64,000 bases of DNA, from positions 13,370,213 to 13,434,212 of the forward strand of contig CM040093.1 of NCBI GenBank assembly GCA_022496805.1. The letters are read 5' to 3'. Positions 34,098 through 46,161 of the stretch are shown in pieces. The notes under the pieces were generated by a model. The model was not told where the DNA came from. It saw only the letters and a list, made by a program, of their open reading frames with translations, and did no database searches. The position numbers and the translations under genes were made by a program. The stretch is from Pohlia nutans. Lineage: Eukaryota; Streptophyta; Bryopsida; Bryales; Mniaceae. Every line of letters begins with the position of its first letter. Within the stretch, counting starts at the first letter, position 1.

Positions 34098-36060
34098 GTC
34101 TGTCCAGGCAACTAAACCTGTGAGAGTCAAGTTGTTTAATTGTTGCTATTTGTGTTCATGGCATCATGGATTTCACGGCATACGAATCCAGTTCAGAACA
34201 GATTCATATAACAGGATGTCAGATTCATTGAACACGGGAATACAGTACATTTGGTTACATCCCAGTTCTTCAATCCAGTGCACTGCAATATGCAAGGTGG
34301 GTACACAATTCTGATAATTGTATTTTGACATATTCCATTATATGGTAAGTGCCAAGGTAAGGTTGGTTAAATACTCGACAAAAGCTCAGCAAATTCGCAT
34401 GAGGTCAAGTCTGTTTGACTGCAGATGTCCATAATCAGAGGCGAGATCCTATTGCCACAAAATATAAGTGCAAGTTTCCCAACCACAACTTGGTAACAAC
34501 CATAAATGATAGTCGAAACTCAAAGTTGTGCTAAAATCTCAAACAAGTGCAAAGTCATAAGTTATCTCCCAGTTTCAGAAATACAGAAAGTTGTTTTTTT
34601 CTAACATGCCACCTCGATGGGAAATCCAAAGCCGTCAAAACACAACCTAAGGTTCTTCAATGTCAGCATGAATTCACATAATCATTTTTTTCTGAAACCA
34701 TGACAGTGAAAGATGAGCTACCTGGAGTGCATAAGGTTCTTTAGCCCCTGCAAGGGTTCACCCTTTTGCTCTCACTGCATGAAAGATAAAACATTCAAAA
34801 CATGTGATTCTTGAAGCGGGGCTGCTGTGGACTTCCAACTTTCCACCATCATTATTTAGATAAAGAATTACGTGGCATGTCCAGTATTTTAGTATTCACT
34901 ACAATGATTCTTGTGCAACGATTTTTATTCCTAGGTACATCTTACAAGGGCTAAAAAACCTTACGTGAGGGTCTCTTGAACACTAGCATACATAGCCCCA
35001 TGTCAACGTCCTTCGCTCCACCCTAGTCATCAAAATCAACCTCCAAGAGAAGCACTGAGGCATGAGATCTAGTTTATGGTACAACAACTAAGATCTACTC
35101 CAAATTTTAAACTTGTCAGAGCAGGCCCAACAACACCCATTTTCCACTCACCAAACTTATTTCTAAATGATAAAGTATGTCTTACGGTGTGGAGTTTGAT
35201 ATAATTTACACACCAAATATTGTCAATATGGTGAGCAATGGTTCTCACATCAAGCATTTTGTCCTATTTTCTGACAAGACCATGCTCTCACTTTATGAAG
35301 TAAAGTTTAGTAAATTTATTCTCCGCCATTATGATTGTTCTAAGTAATGACAAAAGTAGTTGTATGTAATTGGTCGATGCACTCTATTCCGGGCACGATT
35401 AGTGGTTATTGCTAGGGAAGTTTTTACTTCTCACACACCATCTTGGATGTGAACTTGGTGCACAATGAGCAACTGTTGGCATGTTGGGCATGCTCTCAAC
35501 GCAGGTGAATAATTATCTACAACTCATGACGAACTTAAGGCTAAAGCTTAAGAATAATATCCAGACTACCTAGAATTCCTCCAACCTAACCCCCTATGGA
35601 TAGTACACCCATTATCTTCTTCAGTCTGACTCAAACTAATAACAAAAACTCGGATTAATTGTAGAATTAGAAGAAAGTCTAAATCAGAGTAATTGAGATA
35701 ACTCGTAGTAATTGTGTTAATGTAGGTATAGTGTGACCTATACTAATTTCTTTTATCCAAATTACTATGAATTTACCATACCAAATATGATTCTTTTTAA
35801 ATTTCTATTTTTAGTTGTTTGAAGAATAAAATGTTATATAATCTAAATAAAATAATACTAATCTTTTATTATATCCTTGGACTAATTTGGATAGTACACA
35901 CTGGAATTAGTCCTAGGATTTGTAAAAAGACCGGATTAATTGTGGCTCTTAGACTCTAAAGAGGATAATGGGTGTAGTGGGCATCAAGACACAAATTTTG
36001 TTTTGATTTTAAAATACTAGTTTAGACACATGTTGCATGATGAAAAACCCAACCAAGTTG
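34098..36060. other. Intergenic, no gene seen
   Basis: AT-rich; short frames only. Confidence 0.5.
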
Positions 36061-36237
36061 CACTAGTAGAATGGAGGTCTTTAGGCATCAAGAAATAGTG
36101 TTTTAAAACTAAGCATGGTGTCTAAGGTCATTAATATTGACAATTACAGCTTGGTACCACTGATAGCGGCCTTCCAAGGACACCATGCTCGGTGCTATCA
36201 CTTAGTGCTCAAAGACCACCCTTTCTACTAGATAGTG
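36061..36237. mobile_element. CACTA-type MITE (177 bp), TSD TTG
   Basis: Starts CACTAGTAGAATGGAGGTCT and ends in the inverse AAAGACCACCCTTTCTACTA then GATAGTG. The 3-bp sequence TTG lies on both sides (36058-36060, 36238-36240), as expected for CACTA (En/Spm) insertions. Interior has a GGTGTC/GACACC inverted pair. Confidence 0.75.
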
Positions 36238-36883
36238 TTGAAACATTGACATCCTATAAGACATAATTACAATAGATGCACGAGAAGAAGCAAATGATTT
36301 GCAAGAGAAAGGGGCTCAAGAAAAGAAGATTCTAAATCCAGGACAATGTTCAAAATCCTGCCTCTGATCTTGGTTAGTTTTGTGAAAATCCAGGTGGTTT
36401 TTCTTGTGAGGTTGGCCCTCTTCAAACGTAGAGAGAATTCTGAAACATACCCATCTGTTTAAAACCCATTCTTAGGGCCAATTCTAGGGTCCATTCTAGG
36501 GTCCAATTCTCATGGGTTCAATAAACCCATTTATTGGACTTGAGAAGCTTCACCTTTGAACTTGAGTTGGACTTGCAATTGGACCCAAGGGTAGGAATTG
36601 GTTTCTCAAAACCGGTGCTCTCCTTTGGAGCCTTGGGTTTAATGCATGGGTCCAAAACTTTCTCTCCAAAACTATGCCACTTAAGCGGTACATTATTTTG
36701 AGACTTGCATGAGTTTAGTGGTGGTGGACCCCAATGTAAAGCCCAATTTTCAGCTCTCGACCAATAGGATTGCTCGATTTTGGAGTTTTCTTGGACCCGG
36801 ACCCTAGTGTAAGGTGGCCCTTATACCCATTAGCTAGCCTGTTGATTTTATGGAAGTTTAAACCTTTGCCTTGGGAAAATTAA

Positions 36884-38210
36884 CCCCTAAAAGTACCAGG
36901 GTGTCACTGGAATTGACAATTTGAGAAAAATCATTATAAAGTACTATTTAGAGGATGAATGCATGGTTTGGTGTCTCACTTTTGATGTCACAGAGGATTA
37001 TTCACTATGGTGTCTTCATTAAAACATTTATAAAAAAAAGAATATGAAGAATTTTGGCATGAGAATTTATATACACATTTTGGCCTTGATATTCGTCCAT
37101 AACAATAATTTTCTTTTGGAAATGGCATTATCATAAAGAAATTAAGGAATGGAATAGTGACTGTCACAAACTATCAACATTTCACATATGGATTTTTTTT
37201 TAATAAAGGTTGTCGAAAATGTTTGTTAGTGAGTCCTTACTTAATGTGCTAAATCATGAGAAACTCAAAAATATACTTTTATAGGATAGCACATAATCTA
37301 TCATGTATTTGAGGACTTTTTTGTGGTAAACACTAGGTGTTGTTTTTGAATGTCCATTAAAGCATGGAAATAGATTTTTTCGGCACAACATATTTTTTAG
37401 CATGTTAAGATATTTAAGCTTTAGGTGGGCTTGCACTTTTATAAACTTAATTTTTATGTAAGTTATTTATATATTTAGTTATATTCAAGTGAAATTATCA
37501 GTTTTTTTATAAAATATTATTAGAAAATATGTATGAAAGTTAATAGATTTTTTTTAAAGTGGTTGAGTTCTATATATTACAAAGAATTTATGAAAAATAA
37601 AATAAAAATATTCAACATTATATGTAAAATATGATATGGACTTTTAGGGAGTGTATGTATGCCACTATTAAGCCACCTAAGCATGCATTTACCCTAGAAG
37701 AATATTTTGGAATTGATATACATATGAAAGTTCTAGATTTGGAATTTTAGATTCCATTTGTACGGTTCGACTCACCAAAACTATCACTAATATTTTATTA
37801 TAAAATTTGAAAGTTAAAATTAAAAATTCCTTTTAAATTTGATTATAGACAAAATTTTAATACTTTTTGAGTAAAATTTGTTGGAATGAATTTGAAATGA
37901 GATACTCTTAAACATGGTGATTTTTTGAAATTTTTGTGTTCCTTAAATCTATGACCTCATTTTTGCAAGGCCACTTTTGAACCCCCAGTCAATGCTATTT
38001 TGGCTTGGTCAATAACTTGACATACTTCTACATTTGTAATTTTAGAAAAATATGTACTCAAGTATCACTAAATCCAATCATTAGATAGGACAACAACTTG
38101 GTGAAGTATCTCCAAAAAATTGAACGACTTTCATCCAAGCATTGATGAGAACGCAAAATGAGTTTGAATCTGTTAGTTGTCCAAAAACTGGACACTGTGA
38201 CGTTTAGGGG
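36884..38210 (+). mobile_element. TTAA-type TIR element, family B, with a nested insertion (1327 bp)
   Basis: Exact TTAA at 36880-36883 and 38211-38214. Left CCCCTAAAAGTACCAG, right-end complement CCCCTAAACGTCAC. Outer parts align with the 579-bp copy at 55284-55862; the difference is an extra segment of about 740 bp in the middle. A subterminal palindrome GTCCAAAAACTGGAC lies near the right end. Confidence 0.88.
36955..37697. mobile_element. Element nested in the family B copy (about 740 bp)
   Basis: Left end GAATGCATGGTTTGGTGTC resembles the complement of the right end, AAATGCATGCTTAGGTGGC. The empty site is seen in the copy at 55284 (CTATTTAGAAGAAT). A short TTTAGA/CCTAGA similarity may be the target duplication. 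Boundaries are approximate. Confidence 0.6.
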
Positions 38211-38214
38211 TTAA

Positions 38215-38855
38215 ATAAACTGAATTTAAGCATGCTCAGATATGAGCTTTTCCTGAGTCTGTGAAGATGTCATGAAGGACCAGTCCATGCCGGAAAAGCT
38301 ACAAAACCTTGGAGCTATGAACCAAGTGATTTGGGGGCATATATAATAGTATTGGCATACCGTAGTATACTGTGGAAAATGTCATGTGTGGAGAAGTAGG
38401 CACATCGTAACATTCAGTGGCCTCTGTGACTGCTGCCTTCCCCCAACAGAATGATGTGGAATATTCCACATCACATCAGTAGCTATGGGGACGGGTAACA
38501 TGAAGCAAGAGCAATCAACCAGTAATCCAAAGCACTCACTCAATCACAATTCAACAATGTCTTATAATTTTTTATTTGATTCAATAGCCCATTCAATTAC
38601 AAATCACTGCTCGTTCCAAATATATAGGTGGATGAAACTAAGAGGCAGTCTTCTTGAAGGCTACTGAATGTTATGATGTACTATTGGCTTCAGCGCTGAC
38701 TATCTTAGCAGATAAATTTCACAATTTAATTTTAAAAATACCTTCAATTGAGCATTGGCCATCACGGACCTTCAATTCATGTTTGTTTATTTGGTTTGAC
38801 TAGTATCTTAGATCATGCCCTGCCGCACATTAGGGGGTGTAATGGGCAGGCGCTT
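38215..38855. other. Intergenic, no gene seen
   Basis: No domain-bearing frame. Confidence 0.5.
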
Positions 38856-39048
38856 CACTACTAGAAACCTTATGCCATTCCATCCGTTGAAATGGGGAAA
38901 AGACATGGATCTTTTGTCCCGTTGTGACCAACATCACTAAGTAGTTATAGAAAATCCCATACGGAGCCATTGAAAGTCATTTTTAAACCAATTGTGGTAC
39001 CTTTCCACTACTTTATGTGGTGAAAATTGACACCATGTTCTACTAGTG
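38856..39048. mobile_element. CACTA-type MITE (193 bp)
   Basis: Left end CACTACTAGAAAC and right-end complement CACTAGTAGAACATGG. Flanks CTT and TTT could be a decayed 3-bp duplication. Confidence 0.55.
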
Positions 39049-39455
39049 TTTTCTTCCCATTCTCTGAATACATGACACTTTCTTATTGAATTGTGGACTC
39101 ATTATTTGAAGATTGAGAAGCTTCATTCTTCTCCTCAGATGAAGATTGGGCGTGATTTTGATTCTCTGAGGGTTTAGCGTCTGTCCCAATGGGAAATTCT
39201 TTAACAACTATTGTTCTCATTTTTTAGTCTTCACACGCATTCAAGGGATGTCACGACCTATTTCGTAAAGAATGACCATGATTGGTTCCTAAATTCTCTC
39301 CCTAGGTTCTCAATCTTCAAAGAACCAACTTCTCGAAGCACCTTGACACCCCTATTAAGCAGCTCCTTGAAACCATTTGCATTTAAAATTAAAATAAACG
39401 AGTTGAAAAAAAGGTTAACTAAAAAAACATCCATTTTTGAGTTGTTGGATGTTAA

Positions 39456-39994
39456 CCCTTTAGCGCGAGCATCCATATATTGGACAACGAACAAATTGAA
39501 GTTGTTCGGATCTCATTCAGATTGGACAGTTTTCATCCACCAAAATTATTCTTGGTTCTTGTGCAAGTTGACTATTCTATGAACGGTTTGGATCTTCAAA
39601 ATAGGTTATTATGATTTTTAGAAAAATAACACAATCGATTGATGTCAAGTTTCATTCTTAGTTCAAAAAGTGAGACCTCAAACATGATTATCCAAAATAG
39701 GTAGAATCAAATAATGGAAACCATACCATCTCGTAGGGCATGTTATTCCAATTTCATTACAATTTTTTGAAATTTTTTTGTGTTGATTTGGGATTTTTAA
39801 TTGAATTTCAAGGGAAAACCTTTCAAAATTAAATAAAAAATATTAATAAAAAATATGATGCATCCAACCGTACAGATGTGATCTTCAACATTGACATTTA
39901 CAAGTTTTCTTTGTACATCTACTCCATTTTAGGGTTTCATCAAACATTTTATAGCGCATCTTTGAAAACAGTGTTGAATTGGGACGTTAAAGGG
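39456..39994 (-). mobile_element. TTAA-type TIR element, family C copy 1 (539 bp, inverted)
   Basis: Exact TTAA at 39452-39455 and 39995-39998. Left CCCTTTAGCGCG, right-end complement CCCTTTAACGTCCCAATTC. It has exactly the same length as the copy at 43688-44226 and is its inverse. Confidence 0.9.
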
Positions 39995-40361
39995 TTAAAG
40001 AATTGATAATATTATGATGCAGAGTTGGTGGTGTTGTCAGTCTCTTTTCAGTGGCTGACCAAGCAGACTTTCCTACACTGAACTGGCAAGTATTTCAAGC
40101 CCATAGGAGTCATGTGCCATTAAAAAAAGGCTTTTCACATTGGAAAAGGTCTTTGATTATGACTGAGTCAACACTCGTGGTTGCAATTTAATTTTATATT
40201 TTGACACTAATGGGGATTTTACTTCCATTTCAAAAGTATCACAACAATCAAAACTCCACACCCTAAACCAGGACAATTCAAACCTATGAAACAAACACCT
40301 TTTCAAAGCACCCCATCACTTCATTGAAGGTAATTACATGTAATTAATTAGGACACTTTAA

Positions 40362-40930
40362 CCCCTAAATGCCTAGAGCCCTCTCCAAATTCGGCAGTTT
40401 TGCAAAGATGTATTATAAAATGCAACCTACAAGGATATTTTGAACTTGATATATGAATAAAAGTGGTACATTATGAATTTTAGATTCTATCCATACGGTT
40501 AGATCTATCATTGCTATTACCAATAATTTTGTATAAAATTTGAAACGTGAAATTCAAAATTATTTTGTAATTCAATTACAAATAAGATTTCGACAATCTA
40601 CGGATGAAATTCATTGTGATTGTTTGAAATGTAATACTCTAAGTGTAGTGATTTTTGGAGATTTTTTGGTTGCTTAATTTTATGAGTTGACTTTTTTTAG
40701 AGCACTTTTACACTAAAATCTTCATTGTTTTGGGTGAATCACTACAACATGAAATGAGGCATAAAAATTTCACAAATCATCCCCTTTCTAATCAGATCAC
40801 ATATGCATGCAGCTAACTTCCCATAGAATCTACAGTAAAAATTCCGCACTGCTAAAAGTGCATGACGGATGAGGAATTATGGATGAAATCTGTACATCGT
40901 CCAAAAAATGGACGCTTAGGCAGTTAGGGG
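40362..40930 (+). mobile_element. TTAA-type TIR element, family D copy 1 (569 bp)
   Basis: Exact TTAA at 40358-40361 and 40931-40934. Left CCCCTAAATGCCTAGAG against right-end complement CCCCTAACTGCCTAAGCG. A palindrome CGTCCAAAAAATGGACG lies about 20 bp from the right end. Confidence 0.9.
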
Positions 40931-41150
40931 TTAAGACGTTGTATGAAAAAATTATAATGAAGAAGTATTATTTTAATTGTTCCACTCACTTAATCGTCAC
41001 ACGTTGTAGGAATGGTTTTCATTTCAAAATGTATTTCTATATGAGTCATAGATCACAATTTTTTAGATAAAGTACCACAATAGGTGTTTTTGGAGTTCAA
41101 AACTTCTTTTCGTAGATGACCTAAAACGGATACACATTTTAATGTTAATA

Positions 41151-41470
41151 GAGTTAACCGAAAAGAGTCTCAAAGTGGAAACTCACCTCATACTCACCTT
41201 AAACTTGTTTTGGGTTCAAAAAGATTGCAAAACTAGTTTATGTTGAGTTGAAAAATAATCTAAAGCAATGCCATGTGCCACCGTGGGGCATAGAACCTGT
41301 GACCTCCCCAATGCTAGACGAGAGTTTCCACAAGTTCCTCAAGCCTAAGAGACTATTCAAGCCCCCGACCAAGGGACTATTCATGAACAATGCTTGTCAT
41401 AAATTGTAATTAGAGGGATCAAACTCCACTTGAATTCCACTCATGCACCAGTTTTGTTTTCGGATAACTC
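41151..41470. mobile_element. MITE with GAGTTAACCGAAAA ends, copy 2
   Basis: Homologous to 16820-17120 along its length. A third left end (GAGTTAACCAAAAAG) starts near 41524. Confidence 0.7.
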
Positions 41471-41724
41471 TAATGTTGTGTACATTTTCAAATTCAATAT
41501 TGGTAGTCATTGTTGAGGTAGTAGAGTTAACCAAAAAGTCCTCCATCTAACCTCCCTTTTTGTTCTACTTTTAACCTCTATTTTGAACTATACTTGTGTG
41601 TTGTAGTGTCTTGTCATAGATTGATTGTTCCCTTGTGGGCTATGGACTTGGAGCTTTGGTAGAAGGTATGGGAGCTATAGCAACATATGGAGAATAATGA
41701 CAGGGCCTTGTTTTAGATTGTCTC

Positions 41725-41985
41725 AAAACTTGGCATAGAGTTTGATGGTAACTAGTGTTTCTCGAGGCATTTGGCTACGAGGGATGAGGGCCAAGTTGAT
41801 TGGAACTACAGCTGCCCCCTTCTTGGCTTCTTTCTCTAAGTACTTTCTCAAAACAAATAAAAAACGTGGTGACCAGTGGGTTCATCCCGCTTGGCTATTG
41901 TACCATTCTTTTTGTAGTAGAATAATCTCTTTCCATTTGTATACAAAATCAAGAAAAAAAAAAAAAAAAAAAAACTTGGCATAGA
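41725..41985 (+). mobile_element. Poly(A)-tailed retroinsertion with 15-bp target duplication
   Basis: The sequence AAAACTTGGCATAGA occurs at 41725-41739 and again at 41971-41985 directly after an A run of about 20. Between them lie about 230 bp ending TTTGTATACAAAATCAAG before the A run. This is the signature of LINE-driven retroposition; the insert is either a short 5'-truncated LINE, a SINE or an mRNA fragment. A box-B-like GGTTCATCCC occurs near 41879, but no box A was found. Confidence 0.75.
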
Positions 41986-43683
41986 TTAGCTTTTGGTATA
42001 TTTTTGTTTCAATATGAGTTCAATATGAGTTTGTTAAAACTTTCCTCTAGTAAAGTTATCCGTATAGTAAAAGGTGGGTACGATGTCTACTGGCCGGGGT
42101 TTGCAGCCTTCAAATAGAATTTTTTGTACTTGTCAGTTACAAGCCACTAAGCACTTGCTTTCGGTGAGCATGAGGGTTGGTGTGGGGACACTGTTAGATT
42201 CTCTCTTGGGAACTTGAGTGCAGTGTTAGGGAGCTTCTCTTGCAAACTTGAGTGTAGAAAGGGTGGTCTTTGAGCAACAATGCATATTTTTAGAGCATGG
42301 TCCCTAAGGTCCATATTGGCACTAGCTTGGTCCGATATCATGAGCCTTAGGCACCATGCTTTAACACTATTCTTTGATGCCAAAAACCACCTTTTTACTA
42401 GCGTTAAACCATTTCATTTTAACATGTTGGAACAATATTTCAATGTCTTTTCAACACATGAAAATGACATTGAATGATTTAATTAGCATGTTCTGTAGTA
42501 ATATAGTACTTACGATGTCGTTCAAAGCACAATCATGCTACCATTTGGGTGAAAGCATGGTAAAGTGAACCAACATTGATCCCCATAAAGAAGTAACAAT
42601 GCAAGGTCGAAAAATACATTAAAATTTTATTTTTTGTAAAACTTTGTTTGCTAATTAAATAAAGTACATGACTCGGGGAAGTCACTTAGTGTAAATTTTG
42701 GGTACATATGAACGTACAAAGGGTATTTAATGGGGGACTATAAAATAATTGGAATAGTCTACTATTCATAGTATGTTTAGGATATATTCCATATATATTC
42801 TAATAATATTCTTAAAATATCCCCAAATTGGTTTATAACACCCTATATTACTTCTATGAATTTATAATTTTTATCTCAAATGAATAAAAAACACCCTATA
42901 TTTGTTCTCTCATAGTTATCTAAATTCTCGACAGTGTCTTCCTTGGGGTACATGATGTTGAACAAAGTTTCACAAAGAAAATTGAAAATTTCATCTTTAA
43001 TGATAATTTATGTATGTTGTAGTGACATTAAAGTAGTCAAAATTGAAAAAGAAGTTTTGAACTAAATTGAAAAGTTGATACAAAAGAAGCTAAAAATGCA
43101 TTAAATGTTTATTTTTTTCAAGATTTTATTCTTTGGAGCCCTCAAATACACAATGGACTTAAAGAACATAAAATTTATGTTGATATTAAATATGATTTAG
43201 TTCATCAAATTTGCTCTTGAAATTGGATTGAGACATCTATTTTTGAGCTCTACTTTTAGTAATTTGTTTAATTATTCTTATTTTGAAACTTTGGATTCAA
43301 GTACTTGTAAGAACAACAGAGGGCGCCATGAAATTAGAACCAATAGAAAAAACAATTTGATACTCTTTTATTGCCTTTGACCAAAAACATTGTAATTTCA
43401 ACATGGCGAATCAACTTTTTGGTACACAGTACCATGCTTTCACCCATTTGTGATGGAGGTCAACTTGTGAAAAAGACTACTATACTAAAATTGTGATTTA
43501 GTGTTCGGGACATTATTTCTCAACACGGACACTATTTGACTTTTTGGAGATATAGAGTCTTTGGAAAAAAAAATTATTGTAAAATTTAAAATGATAAAAA
43601 CTTCAAATAATCGAAATAAACCTTCTGATGTAGTATTCCAATAACAAATGGCAACTTTATAATAAACATACTCACTTCTTTCT
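41986..43683. other. AT-rich intergenic region
   Basis: No gene. 42260-42410 has fragments similar to the CACTA MITE at 36061-36237 (GGTGGTCTTTGAGCA, CACCATGCTTTA). Confidence 0.45.
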
Positions 43684-43687
43684 TTAA

Positions 43688-44226
43688 CCCTTTAACGTCC
43701 CGATTCAACATTGTTTTCAAAGATTTGTTATAAAATGTTTGAGGAAAAACAAAAATGCACTTGATGTACAAAGAAAAGTTATAAATGTCAATGTGAAGAT
43801 AACATCTGTACGGTTGGATTCATCATATTCATTATTAATATTTTTTAATTAATTTTGCAAGGTTTTCTCTTGAAATTCAATTAAAAATCCAAAATTAACA
43901 CAAAAAAATTAAATTTTTTTTTAATGAAATTGGAATAACATGCACTACAAGATGGTATGGTTTCCATTATTTGATTCTACTCATTTTGGAAAATCATGTT
44001 TAAGGTCTCACTTTTTGAACTAAGAATGAAACTTGACATAAATCACTTTTGTTATTTTCAAAAATTCACAATATCTTATTTTGAAGATCCATACCGTACA
44101 AATGGTATTCAACTAGCACAAGAATCAAGAGAATTTTGGATGGATGAAAAACATCACCGTATGTGGTGAAGGGACGCGTCAGAAATCATCCAACGTCCAG
44201 AATATGGACGTTGGCGCGTCAAAGGG
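43688..44226 (+). mobile_element. TTAA-type TIR element, family C copy 2 (539 bp)
   Basis: Exact TTAA at 43684-43687 and 44227-44230. Left CCCTTTAACGTCCCGATTC against right-end complement CCCTTTGACGCGCCAACG. A palindrome CGTCCAGAATATGGACG lies near the right end. Confidence 0.92.
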
Positions 44227-44639
44227 TTAAAAGAGAAACCAAAATTTTTAGGAATTTTTTTTACTTTAAATTTGTTTTCTTTGATGAAAAGAAAATCTTA
44301 AAGAAGATTCACATTATTTCGACAATTTTAAAAATATTCAGCAAGAATCGCTGATCCTGATAGTCGAGTACAGTATTTTAACAAAGTAATATTAACCACA
44401 AGGAATGTCAATTAGGAATGACAAGAACTCTTATGTATTCTAGGGACACCAACTATTTGTCCTCTCTTTTGAAGAACTGTGGTAAAAAACATCAATTCTC
44501 ATGGGACCCTAAATCACAACTTTAAGGTAAGCTTTCATGCTCACCGCGTACCCACTATTGCCACTGTAGCTCCCACCAAAATTTTGTGGGGAAGGCGAGT
44601 AGGTATGTACATGACTACATGTGCAACCCACAATCTTTC

Positions 44640-45014
44640 AAATTTTTAAAAAATAGACTTACGTGATCCAATCTAGGATGAAATTTGTTAAGATGGGTTG
44701 AGATGTAATATTCTAAGTGTTGAGATTTTTGGAGATTTTTTGGTTGCTTGATTCTATGAGTTGACTTTTTCAATAGCACTTCTAAATACTTTTGAACTAA
44801 GATTTTAGAATTTTTTGGTGAATCACTGCAACATGAAATGAGGCAAAAAAATTTCACAAATCATCCCTTTTCTAATTGGATGACACAAGCATGAAGCTAA
44901 CTTCCCATAAAATCTATAGTAAAAAATTCACACTACAAAAAGTGCATGACAAATGAGAAAAATTAGATGAAATCTATACATTGTCCAAAAAATGAATGCT
45001 TGGACAGTTAGGGG
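44640..45014 (+). mobile_element. 5'-truncated TTAA-type element, family D copy 2
   Basis: From about 44640 the sequence follows family D copy 1 (AATATTCTAAGTGTTGAGAT, CATGAAATGAGGC, GTGCATGACAAATGAG) to its right end ACAGTTAGGGG, then TTAA at 45015-45018. The left end is missing. Confidence 0.75.
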
Positions 45015-45018
45015 TTAA

Positions 45019-45580
45019 CCCCTAAAGGTCCCTACGCGGTTCTGGAACTAGAAAGTGAGGAAATTCGGGTTCTTGGGCTTTGAATTGTAGAATGAGCAAC
45101 AAAGAGACCCTGGCTCTTTTTGAGAGCTAAATTTGTAGATACTTCTTGATCGGAAATTCATGAAGTGAGTGATTTTTGGTGATTTTTTTGAGTTGCAAGG
45201 AGGGTATCTAGGCGTCACTTCAGACCCTCATATCTTCCTCCTCACACCTCTAAATTATGTGAAATTTTTATCACATGTTTAAAATGATGATCTCTACGCA
45301 CAGTAAAAATTCCAGAATTTTGGGAGCACTTTTGAACAATCCGATCTCAGCATGTATACAAATACCCCGAACGAGTTCCATCAAACTTCTCAACAAGGGC
45401 ATTTTCTCAGAAATTGTGCAATTTTGTTGATCCTTTTTTCATACAAAAGCTACGTAATTCTTCTTTAATTTCATTGGTGCCGATTGTCAAAATTACCCCA
45501 CATTAATGAGGAATTGAGCTTGCTACAAGAGCTAGTCAAGAAAACAAGAACTAAGTTCAACACCCCCGGTCCTTTAGGGG
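45019..45580 (+). mobile_element. TTAA-type TIR element, family E (562 bp)
   Basis: Left CCCCTAAAGGTCCC against right-end complement CCCCTAAAGGACCGG. TTAA at 45015-45018, shared with the preceding element, and at 45581-45584. Confidence 0.88.
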
Positions 45581-45766
45581 TTAAAGGCAAAGTGATACAA
45601 TCACCTAAAAAGAAACCAAACTAAAATTTTCACATCCCTAAGTTACCAATGTTTGCAATGATCATGTTTTTAACTATTAAAGCATCCAAATGCAATGCCC
45701 AAGGTACGAATTCAAGTTTGCACTTGCATTACCAAAATACATCAATGGTGACCGATTATCTATGTA

Positions 45767-45896
45767 CTAGATAGAGTACTCCATGGGCTCTGCTACCGCA
45801 TTTAGCGGGTGCATGCTATCTCCAAGTCGCAAAGAGACGAGGTGGTAGCATGCACCTAGTACACGACGTGGCGAGCCCATGGAGTACTCTATCTAG
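45767..45896. mobile_element. 130-bp MITE with 24-bp perfect TIRs, copy 1
   Basis: The left end CTAGATAGAGTACTCCATGG (plus GCTC) is exactly inverted at the right. An inner pair GCATGCTATC/GGTAGCATGC adds a second stem. Confidence 0.85.
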
Positions 45897-45907
45897 CATA
45901 GCCTACA

Positions 45908-46161
45908 CATCAGGAATTTAGGACCCTATGAATTTTAAACAATTTCCGTGCAACATCCAATATTTCATGGATTCGTACATTTTTTGCACGGATTTTGCAC
46001 TGTGTAAGATAACGAAAAGAGTGAATGTAGAAGCCGTGCGGATTCACTGCAGAAGTAGCGCAAAATCTGTGCAGAATTCGTGCAAAAAATGTATGAACCT
46101 ATGAAATATAAGATGTCGCACGGAAATCGTTAAAAATCAGCGAGGTCCTAAATTCCTGATG
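45908..46161. mobile_element. Long-foldback MITE, CATCAGGAATTTAGGACC ends, copy 2
   Basis: Same family as 33272-33545: inverted halves with AATTTCCGTGCAACATCCAA, GTACATTTTTTGCACGGATT and their inverse. Confidence 0.8.

Noticed and set aside
39211..39582. 123-codon frame on the plus strand
   Set aside because: It runs across the left boundary of a TTAA-type element (39456) and has no domain; chance frame.
41877..41890. Possible tRNA or SINE box B (GGTTCATCCC)
   Set aside because: No box A at the right distance and no cloverleaf; kept only as a note under the retroinsertion.
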